Made by a program: the position numbers and the translations under genes. This document shows positions 1 to 4,744 of a DNA stretch of 6,593 bases, piece by piece. Position 1 is the first letter of the stretch; every line of letters begins with the position of its first letter. This stretch comes from an uncultured Paraglaciecola sp. GTDB taxonomy: Bacteria; Pseudomonadota; Gammaproteobacteria; Enterobacterales; Alteromonadaceae. The stretch spans positions 1 through 6,593 of the forward strand of contig CAJQKX010000293.1 in assembly GCA_905479025.1 (NCBI GenBank), in the 5' to 3' direction. Below the pieces are notes generated by a model. That model made no database searches and was not told where the DNA came from. It saw only the letters and a program-made list of their open reading frames with translations.

Positions 1-425
1 CCGCCATCAGCGGAGAAACCACAGACGGTGCACTTGCTAGATTACCAAGACTGTTAGAGCAGCATAGTCCTACGCACATTTTTGTTGAACTAGGTGGTAA
101 CGATGGTTTGCAAGGTCACCCAGTGAGTAAGATGCGCGATAATCTGGAAAAAATCATTCTATTTTCTCAAAAAAGTGAGGTAACAGTCATACTGCAACAA
201 ATGCAAATACCGACCAATTATGGAAAACGATACACACGGATGTTTACCAATACCTATTCCGATTTAGCCATAAAATACGAGCTGAAATTACTATCTTTTT
301 TTCTACAAAACATAGCTTTAGATAAAAACTTAATGCAACGGGATGGCATTCATCCAAATGCCAAAGCACAACTTATCATAGCGAAAGATATGCAAAAAAC
401 ATTAGGCGATATTATTTTTCCCTAG
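1..425 (+). CDS. tesA: TesA-type SGNH/GDSL esterase (acyl-CoA thioesterase I / lysophospholipase L1), 5'-truncated
   Basis: The reading frame is open from base 3 at the left edge to TAG at 423-425, so only the C-terminal ~140 residues are present and the true start lies outside. A TTG at 108 could be mistaken for a start, but it falls inside conserved sequence. Three SGNH-hydrolase blocks are visible: ISGETTDGA near the left edge (block II, oxyanion-hole Gly), ELGGND (block III, Asn) and DGIHPNAKAQ near the C-terminus (block V, catalytic Asp and His). The GDS block with the nucleophilic Ser is lost upstream. The order and the ending match TesA, a periplasmic enzyme hydrolysing acyl-CoA thioesters, lysophospholipids and small esters; the signal peptide is not visible here. 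I see no clear terminator after the stop. A related arylesterase of the same fold is the main alternative. Confidence 0.88.
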   Translation, partial: AISGETTDGALARLPRLLEQHSPTHIFVELGGNDGLQGHPVSKMRDNLEKIILFSQKSEVTVILQQMQIPTNYGKRYTRMFTNTYSDLAIKYELKLLSFFLQNIALDKNLMQRDGIHPNAKAQLIIAKDMQKTLGDIIFP

Positions 426-547
426 CAGAGTAAAAAATCACCAAATAAAATAAATTAACTTTTATAGGAATTCATTTTGATAATAATATAAGTACGGTAT
501 GGAAATAAGTTCATCGGTGCGGGGTCACTCGGGCACAATGCACCCAC

Positions 548-760
548 TTAAACAAGCTCTGTACAGTCGGTCAACCGAGCTGAACAACAAGCCATGAGAT
601 ACACCTGCAGAGTAAGAAAGTCGGCCGCCATCCTCAGAGCAAGACCAGCAAGTATGCTCTTTGATTTTATCTTCGCCAGAATCTGAATAACCCAACAAAG
701 TAAAAAACCTGCAACAGAAACTAATTTAAATAACCATCGATTCTTACTTAAAATTTTCAT
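548..760 (-). CDS. Possible 70-aa membrane or exported peptide, unrecognised
   Basis: I do not recognise this protein. In its favour, the ATG at 760-758 is preceded at 5 nt by AGGA (plus-strand 766-769), a well-placed Shine-Dalgarno. The N-terminus has basic residues, then a hydrophobic stretch (about residues 10-28, LFKLVSVAGFLLCWVIQIL), then a basic patch, as in a signal anchor or small inner-membrane protein. It starts 58 nt after the dusC stop on the same strand, with no obvious terminator between, so it could be the third gene of that operon. Against it, the gene is short, the C-terminal half with a Cys-Cys pair and a third Cys looks like no family I know, and no homology can be tested here. 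It has no overlapping gene to be a shadow of. Confidence 0.35.
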   Translation of the reverse strand: MKILSKNRWLFKLVSVAGFLLCWVIQILAKIKSKSILAGLALRMAADFLTLQVYLMACCSARLTDCTELV

Positions 761-818
761 GTTTTTCCTGAAAGTATATGTTGACTGAGATTATCCTAAT
801 TACATTATCGAGATTTGA

Positions 819-1745
819 CTAGGATTGGATTTGCTGCAAAATCTCATCTGCGCTTTTCAAAGCACGAATACGCATAAACAGCGCCTTTGCCTCTGGATAT
901 TGACGACTCAAGTAACCCAACCATTGCTTCACCCGATTCGGGTAATATTTACCTTTATCACCAAACAGTTCGTAACCAGAATACAGCACCAACAAAGCCT
1001 TAACGTGCTCCCATAGCATGTGTTGCTCGGTATTTTTTATTACCTGAGCCAAATTAGGCATAGCCAAAGCACCGCGCCCCAACATGATATTGTCACAATC
1101 AGATTGCTGTTGGCAATTTACCGCGTCTTGCTCATTCCAAATTTCACCATTAGCGACAATAGGAATATCCACATCTTGTTTTATCTTCGCAATCCAGTCC
1201 CAATAAGCAGGTGGCTTATAACCATCCACTTTGGTGCGGGCATGAATAACTAATGAGTTAGCCCCTGCATCAGAAATGGCCTGTGCATTAGCTATCGCCA
1301 AAGAAGTATCATCAAAACCCAAACGCATTTTGGCACTCACAGTGTGTTCTTTAGGAACAGCTTGGCGCACAGCATTGACAATTTTATAAATCGTTTCAGG
1401 TTCGCGCAGTAATATCGCCCCCCCCTTGCTCTTGTTAACCGTTTTAGCCGGACAACCAAAGTTAAGATCAACACCATGGGAGCCTAACTCAACAGCTCGA
1501 AAGGCATTTTCTGCTAACCAATCAGCATGCTGACCTAATAACTGCACTTTGACTGGCACACCATTTGGTGTGAAACCTTGATTATTTAACTCTGGGCATA
1601 TTCGATGAAACACACGCTTGGGCATTAACTGATCGACGACCCTCACAAATTCAGTCACGCACAAATCAAATCCACCCACTTGGGTCAACATATCGCGCAT
1701 TAAATGGTCAACTACCCCTTCCATCGGGGCTAAAGTAATATGCAC
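819..1745 (-). CDS. dusC: tRNA-dihydrouridine(16) synthase DusC
   Basis: This FMN-dependent enzyme uses NADPH to reduce uridine to dihydrouridine in the tRNA D-loop; the DusC subfamily acts at U16. The 308 residues are close to the ~315 of E. coli DusC. In order they show the FMN-barrel start LAPMEGVVD (5-13), TEFVRVVD (31-38), the catalytic loop NFGCPAKTVNKSKGG (95-109, acid Cys98), HARTKVDGYKPPAYWDW (168-184), IVANGEIW (196-203) and the phosphate-binding LGRGALAMPNL (222-232), then the helical tRNA-binding domain. The VDGYKPP and VKQWLGYL regions resemble DusC rather than DusA or DusB. The start is GTG at 1745-1743, one base overlapping the TAG of the upstream DUF1289 gene (TAGTG), with no good Shine-Dalgarno of its own. 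This suggests translational coupling. Confidence 0.95.
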   Translation of the reverse strand: MHITLAPMEGVVDHLMRDMLTQVGGFDLCVTEFVRVVDQLMPKRVFHRICPELNNQGFTPNGVPVKVQLLGQHADWLAENAFRAVELGSHGVDLNFGCPAKTVNKSKGGAILLREPETIYKIVNAVRQAVPKEHTVSAKMRLGFDDTSLAIANAQAISDAGANSLVIHARTKVDGYKPPAYWDWIAKIKQDVDIPIVANGEIWNEQDAVNCQQQSDCDNIMLGRGALAMPNLAQVIKNTEQHMLWEHVKALLVLYSGYELFGDKGKYYPNRVKQWLGYLSRQYPEAKALFMRIRALKSADEILQQIQS

Positions 1746-1942
1746 TAGCGTAATTCGCTTTTGGCTTTTATTAACTTACGGACTGAAATTGCCTTTACAA
1801 TATCAAGTTGCTGCTGTGAACTCGCCGTACCCCAAATCAATATTTCATCCAACATTCTAAAACACCCTAAACACATATCTTTATCATCAAGACAGCAATT
1901 TCGGACACAAGGGGATTCGACGTTTGATAGGGTATTGCTCAT
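1745..1942 (-). CDS. DUF1289 small Cys-rich (putative metal-binding) protein
   Basis: This 65-residue protein has the DUF1289 signature: SPCVRNCCLDDKDMCLGCFR (residues 10-29) followed by MLDEILIWG (30-38). Cysteines 12, 16, 24 and 27 form a C-x3-C-x7-C-x2-C pattern that would suit a zinc or Fe-S site; Cys17 is extra. The family is widespread in proteobacteria and has no established function that I can cite. It is the first gene of a tightly coupled pair: its TAG stop shares a base with the GTG of dusC, so a role linked to tRNA dihydrouridylation is a reasonable but unproven guess. The ATG at 1942-1940 is chosen because it lies just ahead of the conserved domain; the ribosome-binding site is weak and AT-rich. 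Confidence 0.9.
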   Translation of the reverse strand: MSNTLSNVESPCVRNCCLDDKDMCLGCFRMLDEILIWGTASSQQQLDIVKAISVRKLIKAKSELR

Positions 1943-1966
1943 AAATTATTCATTCAAAAAAGATTC

Positions 1967-1995
1967 GTTATATTCTATCAATAAGCTTATACCAA
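1967..1995 (-). promoter_or_regulatory. Candidate sigma-70 promoter of the DUF1289-dusC operon
   Basis: On the minus strand, -35 TTGGTA (1995-1990, 4/6 to consensus) and -10 TATAAC (1972-1967, 5/6) are separated by 17 nt. Transcription would begin near 1960, leaving a leader of about 18 nt. The spacer contains the perfect 10-bp palindrome ATAAGCTTAT (1981-1990), which may be chance in AT-rich DNA. Confidence 0.45.
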
Positions 1996-2119
1996 TCCCA
2001 GTAAAGAAGTGGCCGCTCAGCAAGATTTAAAGAAGCTTAATCAAGGCGCGTGAATGCCCCTGTTGACGTTAAACATTGAAATCTAAGTGGTGACAACTAT
2101 CCTGACACAGGAGGAATGA

Positions 2120-2172
2120 GGTAGCTAAGCGGCAAGGTTAAAATTCGCCAATGCTGCTTATAAGCTACAACC
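2120..2172. other. Long imperfect inverted repeat (possible RNA hairpin)
   Basis: TAGCT (2122-2126) pairs with AGCTA (2163-2167), and AGCGGCA (2128-2134) pairs with TGCTGCT (2152-2158) through six Watson-Crick pairs and one G-U. The apical loop is 17 nt, with a 1-versus-4-nt internal loop between the stems. There is no U-run on either side, so it is not an intrinsic terminator. It lies upstream of the best promoter candidates for the 457-aa gene, so its role is unknown. Confidence 0.45.
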
Positions 2173-2269
2173 TGAAATATTGTAATAAGCAACCTCGAAC
2201 AAACCCGTTATAGTTAATCACACCAAGCTTATTAAACAACCTGACTTTACATGGTAAAATAAAACATAA

Positions 2270-2297
2270 TTGCCCAGTTGATGTGAAGTAATATAAC
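2270..2297 (+). promoter_or_regulatory. Candidate promoter of the 457-aa membrane-protein gene
   Basis: TTGCCC (2270-2275, 4/6) and TATAAC (2292-2297, 5/6) are 16 nt apart, giving a start near 2304 just before the ribosome-binding site. A competing pair is CTGACT (2241-2246) and CATAAT (2265-2270) with an 18-nt spacer. Neither is strong and either could be used. Confidence 0.35.
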
Positions 2298-2319
2298 CCA
2301 CAAGGAAAAGAGGATATAA

Positions 2320-3693
2320 GTGAACAAAATCAACCTCACCCAAGACGAAAACCTTTCCATAAAAATCAGTTACCAGTTATTGCCTAGTGACCAGCAGAGG
2401 TTCGATCTTTATTTTTCTTTACCGGATGAAATGGGTATTAGCCCCAAAACCTTAGCAGAAGAACATTATTTTCATAACAGCATACAAAGCCACAGTGCTT
2501 ATTACTCATACCAGCTGCATTTACCTTTAGTACGAAGTCGCTTTATTAGCCAACAAAAGGGTGAACAAAGTGACTACCGCTTAAACCTTAATTTATTTTC
2601 ATATCAAATTCGTATTGCCTTGGATACGGATATAAAACAAACCATTAAGCTTAAAGAAAGCAAGGATTTTTATCCGCAAGCCATAGAGTTGGCAGAGCAA
2701 ATATCAGGACTATTAAAAAAACTAAGAAGATATACGCCTCCGGATCAAAAACTCAGCGCATATTTTAAAAACGCCGACAACTACCTCAGTTGGCAAGTGG
2801 AACAATCGTTTTTAAAACTTCTGTCAGGAGCCCCCAAAAGTAATGATTTTACCAGTGAAAAAAACTTTTTATTGACTTTGTGTCGCAGTGAAAATGAATA
2901 CCGAAAAGAGAACCAATATAACTCACAAGTTACTTTAAGTGACCCTAATCGCATCACCAATAAAATGCGATTGCTGCAACGATTAATTGAATATGGTGTG
3001 GTATTTCAAAAAGAAGTTAAAAACCTCAATACTAGTTTAAACCGCATGGTACGTGGCACAGTCACTGCTGTTATTATGGCTTTTGTTATGGTGCTAGTAT
3101 TAAATGCGCGCACTAACTTTACTGAAGTGACGATTGCATTAGTTGGCATGTTGGGCGTCATTTATGGTTTAAGGGAAATATTTAAGGACGATATCACACG
3201 TATCATTTGGCGCCGCATTCAAAAAGGTCTGCCCAAATGGAAAATAATTTACAGTCATAGTGTCAATAAAAGTCGAGTGGCGAGTCAAACCATATGGCTT
3301 GAATATATTCGCAATAAAGATTTACCCATACAGGTGGATAAATTATTTCAAACCCGCAGACAACAAAACAAACAGGCCGCACAACTACTGCATTTCCGCA
3401 GTGACACGAAAGTAAATGCAAAATATTTTTTACCGGGCTACGATGAAATTCAACAACGTATTTATTTCAATTTAACCCCCTTCATTCGTTTTTTAAAAAA
3501 AGGTGAAGGCCGTTTATATTCACTCGACAGCAATAAAATAACAAAACAAGCAGTTGAACGTCGTTATCAAATCAACGTAGTTTTAATGCATACAGATAAA
3601 CAAAATCAGCAGCAAATTCAGCGTTTCAAGATCACACTTAATCGCTCTAACATTATTAATATTGAGGCAATACATTCAGATATAGATGATTGA
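2320..3693 (+). CDS. Uncharacterised 457-aa protein with a central two-helix membrane hairpin
   Basis: I cannot assign a function. The start is GTG at 2320, supported by AGAGGA (2309-2314) at a 5-nt spacing; the stop is TGA at 3691-3693. Residues 1-240 are soluble, with a Tyr/Phe-rich first third and a helical stretch RITNKMRLLQRLIEYGVVFQKEV (about 211-233) leading to the membrane. Two hydrophobic segments follow at about 247-263 (TVTAVIMAFVMVLVLNA) and 268-284 (TEVTIALVGMLGVIYGL), separated by only a few residues. Basic residues before the first and after the second (REIFKDDITRIIWRR) place both large domains in the cytoplasm by the positive-inside rule. Residues ~290-457 are basic and Gln-rich and end with IDD. 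The hairpin followed by a KD-containing basic helix recalls unnamed membrane proteins of marine gammaproteobacteria, from memory only. No catalytic motif is seen. It is probably monocistronic. Confidence 0.9.
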   Translation: MNKINLTQDENLSIKISYQLLPSDQQRFDLYFSLPDEMGISPKTLAEEHYFHNSIQSHSAYYSYQLHLPLVRSRFISQQKGEQSDYRLNLNLFSYQIRIALDTDIKQTIKLKESKDFYPQAIELAEQISGLLKKLRRYTPPDQKLSAYFKNADNYLSWQVEQSFLKLLSGAPKSNDFTSEKNFLLTLCRSENEYRKENQYNSQVTLSDPNRITNKMRLLQRLIEYGVVFQKEVKNLNTSLNRMVRGTVTAVIMAFVMVLVLNARTNFTEVTIALVGMLGVIYGLREIFKDDITRIIWRRIQKGLPKWKIIYSHSVNKSRVASQTIWLEYIRNKDLPIQVDKLFQTRRQQNKQAAQLLHFRSDTKVNAKYFLPGYDEIQQRIYFNLTPFIRFLKKGEGRLYSLDSNKITKQAVERRYQINVVLMHTDKQNQQQIQRFKITLNRSNIINIEAIHSDIDD

Positions 3694-3813
3694 TAAGAAC
3701 ACCCTATTGCTCTGCTTTAAGTTTTTATCACAACCAAAGATAATGCATTAAGCCTCAGTCTGGTGCTAATGAGTTACTGGATAGTTTAAATTCACAACGA
3801 CCCATTGATATTA

Positions 3814-4000
3814 GGCCGTGCTAAAGCACGTTCAAAAATGCTCCAGACATTTTTGTATTCGGGCTATCCCACCCCTCACCCGTTGGGCCGTACTAAAGCA
3901 CGTTCAAAAATGCTCCAGACATTTTTGTATTCGGGCTATCCCACCCCTCACCCGTTGGGCCGTACTAAAGCACGTTCAAAAATGCTCCAGACATTTTTGT
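3814..4000. repeat. 72-bp tandem repeat, 2.6 copies, with two hairpins per unit
   Basis: Copies lie at 3814-3885, 3886-3957 and 3958-4000 (partial, 43 bp). Copies 1 and 2 differ at one base only (G3820 versus A). Each unit carries CAAAAATG-CTCCAGA-CATTTTTG, a perfect 8-bp inverted repeat with a 7-nt loop (3833-3855 in copy 1). Copy 1 also has CGTGC-TAAA-GCACG (3817-3830); this stem is broken by the G-to-A change in copies 2 and 3. The rest is a C-rich linker. Because 72 is divisible by 3, repetitive 76-aa frames stay open through it, but they lack a ribosome-binding site. The position, between the convergent ends of the 457-aa gene and the tRNA operon, is typical of REP-like intergenic elements. 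Confidence 0.93.
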
Positions 4001-4030
4001 CAAACCGAAGGGTCATCATTATCTTTAGCC

Positions 4031-4063
4031 AATAAAAAAGCCGCTTAATTGCTTAAGCGGCTT
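4031..4063 (-). terminator. Rho-independent terminator of the tRNA-Ala-Glu-Glu operon
   Basis: On the minus strand an 11-bp stem (AAGCCGCTTAA pairs with TTAAGCGGCTT, 4038-4048 with 4053-4063) with a GCAA loop is followed by a run of six U (4039-4034). It begins 7 nt after the CCA end of the last tRNA-Glu. The plus-strand side lacks a comparable U tract, so it mainly serves the tRNA operon. Confidence 0.9.
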
Positions 4064-4070
4064 CATTATA

Positions 4071-4146
4071 TGGCGTCCCCAAGGGGATTCGAACCCCTGT
4101 TACCGCCGTGAAAGGGCGGTGTCCTAGGCCTCTAGACGATGGGGAC
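4071..4146 (-). tRNA. tRNA-Glu (anticodon TTC), copy 1
   Basis: A canonical 76-nt tRNA with CCA encoded. The acceptor GTCCCC pairs with GGGGAC, the discriminator is G, and the anticodon stem CCGCC/GGCGG encloses CTTTCAC, giving anticodon TTC (4112-4110). The T-arm is AGGGG-TTCGAAT-CCCCT. It decodes GAA and GAG and is the substrate of the GltX encoded nearby. It is identical over all 76 nt to the copy at 4332-4407, is the last gene of the operon, and is followed at once by the terminator. Confidence 0.98.
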
Positions 4147-4185
4147 AAAAACTTCGGTTATCGAAACACGTTACGATAAGTTTTT
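4147..4185 (-). other. Leader hairpin abutting tRNA-Glu copy 1
   Basis: AAAAACTT (4147-4154) pairs with AAGTTTTT (4178-4185), and ATCGAAA (4160-4166) pairs with TTACGAT (4171-4177) with one A-A mismatch, around a 4-nt loop. The stem ends directly at the mature tRNA 5' end. It matches the structure in front of copy 2 and may influence RNase P or endonuclease processing, or may simply be a duplicated spacer. Confidence 0.6.
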
Positions 4186-4259
4186 GTAAGGCAAAAAAAT
4201 TGGCTAATTGCGCGACCTAACTTTGATGCTTTACAAAAATGAAACCTCTATCAAACTAT

Positions 4260-4289
4260 TTATTAACTGGCCTAGGCGGTAGTTAATAA
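4260..4289 (-). other. Spacer hairpin with conserved 12-nt loop, copy 1
   Basis: TTATTAACT (4260-4268) pairs perfectly with AGTTAATAA (4281-4289) around GGCCTAGGCGGT (plus-strand reading). The same loop lies in the other tRNA spacer at 4536-4547, flanked there by a different but still complementary stem. The loop contains the palindrome GCCTAGGC. Confidence 0.6.
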
Positions 4290-4331
4290 TCCTTGTTTTT
4301 GAACTTAAGTTAAATCATTTAACTTAATATA

Positions 4332-4407
4332 TGGCGTCCCCAAGGGGATTCGAACCCCTGTTACCGCCGTGAAAGGGCGGTGTCCTAGGCCTCTAGACGA
4401 TGGGGAC
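4332..4407 (-). tRNA. tRNA-Glu (anticodon TTC), copy 2
   Basis: Identical to the 76-nt tRNA-Glu at 4071-4146, with encoded CCA and anticodon TTC. It is the middle gene of the operon. The two copies lie 261 bp apart with related leaders and spacers (4147-4331 and 4408-4566), so the operon grew by tandem duplication of tRNA plus spacer, after which the spacers diverged while the tRNAs stayed identical. Confidence 0.98.
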
Positions 4408-4444
4408 AAAAACTTTTTATCGAAACACGTTTCGATAAGTTTTT
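4408..4444 (-). other. Leader hairpin abutting tRNA-Glu copy 2
   Basis: AAAAACTT (4408-4415) pairs with AAGTTTTT (4437-4444), and ATCGAAA (4419-4425) pairs perfectly with TTTCGAT (4430-4436), with a 3-nt bulge and a 4-nt loop: 15 bp in total, ending at the mature tRNA 5' end. The U-rich strand is part of the stem, so it is not read as a terminator. Confidence 0.65.
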
Positions 4445-4529
4445 GTAAATAAATAGAGATTCACGATACACGCGACCTAATTTATTAAACATTACAAAAA
4501 CAAAATTTTTATCTTGTCTTATCTTTACA

Positions 4530-4553
4530 TCTACTGGCCTAGGCGGTAGTAGA
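4530..4553 (-). other. Spacer hairpin with conserved 12-nt loop, copy 2
   Basis: TCTACT (4530-4535) pairs with AGTAGA (4548-4553) around the loop GGCCTAGGCGGT, identical to the loop of the other spacer. The outer stem pairs differ from copy 1 on both strands yet remain paired. It follows the tRNA-Ala 3' end by 13 nt in the transcript, so it would be part of the precursor removed during tRNA maturation. Confidence 0.6.
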
Positions 4554-4566
4554 CAATCCTTGATGT

Positions 4567-4642
4567 TGGTGGAGCCAGGCGGGATCGAACCGCCGACCTC
4601 TTGCGTGCCACGCAAGCGCTCTCCCAGCTGAGCTATGGCCCC
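4567..4642 (-). tRNA. tRNA-Ala (anticodon GGC)
   Basis: A canonical 76-nt tRNA with encoded CCA. The acceptor GGGGCCA pairs with TGGCTCC (one G-U), the D-arm is GCTC/GAGC, and the anticodon stem CTTGC/GCAAG encloses GTGGCAC, giving anticodon GGC. The T-arm is GGCGG-TTCGATC-CCGCC. It closely resembles E. coli alaW/alaX, which also lie near gltX as I recall. It is the first gene of the tRNA operon. GGC reads GCC and GCU codons. Confidence 0.98.
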
Positions 4643-4700
4643 AAACTTATTTAAAAGGCTCTCACTTTATCCTAATAAGTAGGCGTCGTTCCGTGACAGC

Positions 4701-4736
4701 GGGGCGCATTCTAGGCATCAGCTCTTTTTATGTCAA
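4701..4736 (-). promoter_or_regulatory. Stable-RNA promoter of the tRNA-Ala-Glu-Glu operon
   Basis: On the minus strand, TTGACA (4736-4731, 6/6) and TAGAAT (4713-4708, 5/6) are exactly 17 nt apart. The -10 is followed by GCGCCCC (4707-4701), the GC-rich discriminator typical of growth-rate- and ppGpp-controlled stable RNA promoters. Upstream A-tracts (about 4740-4757) resemble an UP element and overlap the last codons of gltX. The leader before tRNA-Ala is about 59 nt. Confidence 0.9.
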
Positions 4737-4744
4737 TGCTTTTT

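Larger units (their letters stand above)
1943..2319. other. Divergent intergenic region without a gene
   Basis: The 377 bp between the DUF1289 gene (-) and the 457-aa gene (+) hold a candidate promoter in each direction and one long imperfect hairpin (2120-2172). The stretch from about 2000 to 2180 is richer in G+C than its AT-rich flanks and has no open frame of credible length. It could be a remnant of a former gene or an intergenic repeat. Confidence 0.5.

Noticed and set aside
514..545. GGGGTCACTC resembling the GGGGTCACTGG of the tRNA-like units, and a possible GGTGC/GCACC hairpin
   Set aside because: Only about 10 bases agree, there is no T-loop or cloverleaf around it, the stem loop is 19 nt, and no U-run follows.
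825..1253. Plus-strand open frames opposite dusC
   Set aside because: They are antisense shadows of a well-conserved gene, without motifs.
2000..2053. Short open stretch reading like a protein C-terminus (KEVAAQQDLKKLNQGA)
   Set aside because: At 17 codons with no start or domain it cannot be told from chance. It was considered as a transposase remnant, but nothing supports that.
3746..3771. CATT-A-AGC / GCT-AATG stem after the 457-aa gene, considered as its terminator
   Set aside because: The stem is weak, with an 11-nt loop and a bulge, and no U-run follows it.
3814..4000. CRISPR-like reading (a 36-nt repeat plus a 36-nt spacer fits the 72-bp period)
   Set aside because: The would-be spacers are identical, there are too few units, and no cas gene is nearby. 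It is a plain tandem repeat.
3805..4048. Two overlapping 76-aa repetitive open frames on the + strand
   Set aside because: They stay open only because the 72-bp repeat is a multiple of three. The starts lack ribosome-binding sites, one is TTG, and the sequence is explained by hairpin repeats.
4385..4615. 76-aa minus-strand open frame over the tRNA operon
   Set aside because: It runs through tRNA-Glu and tRNA-Ala genes and their spacer and is a shadow.
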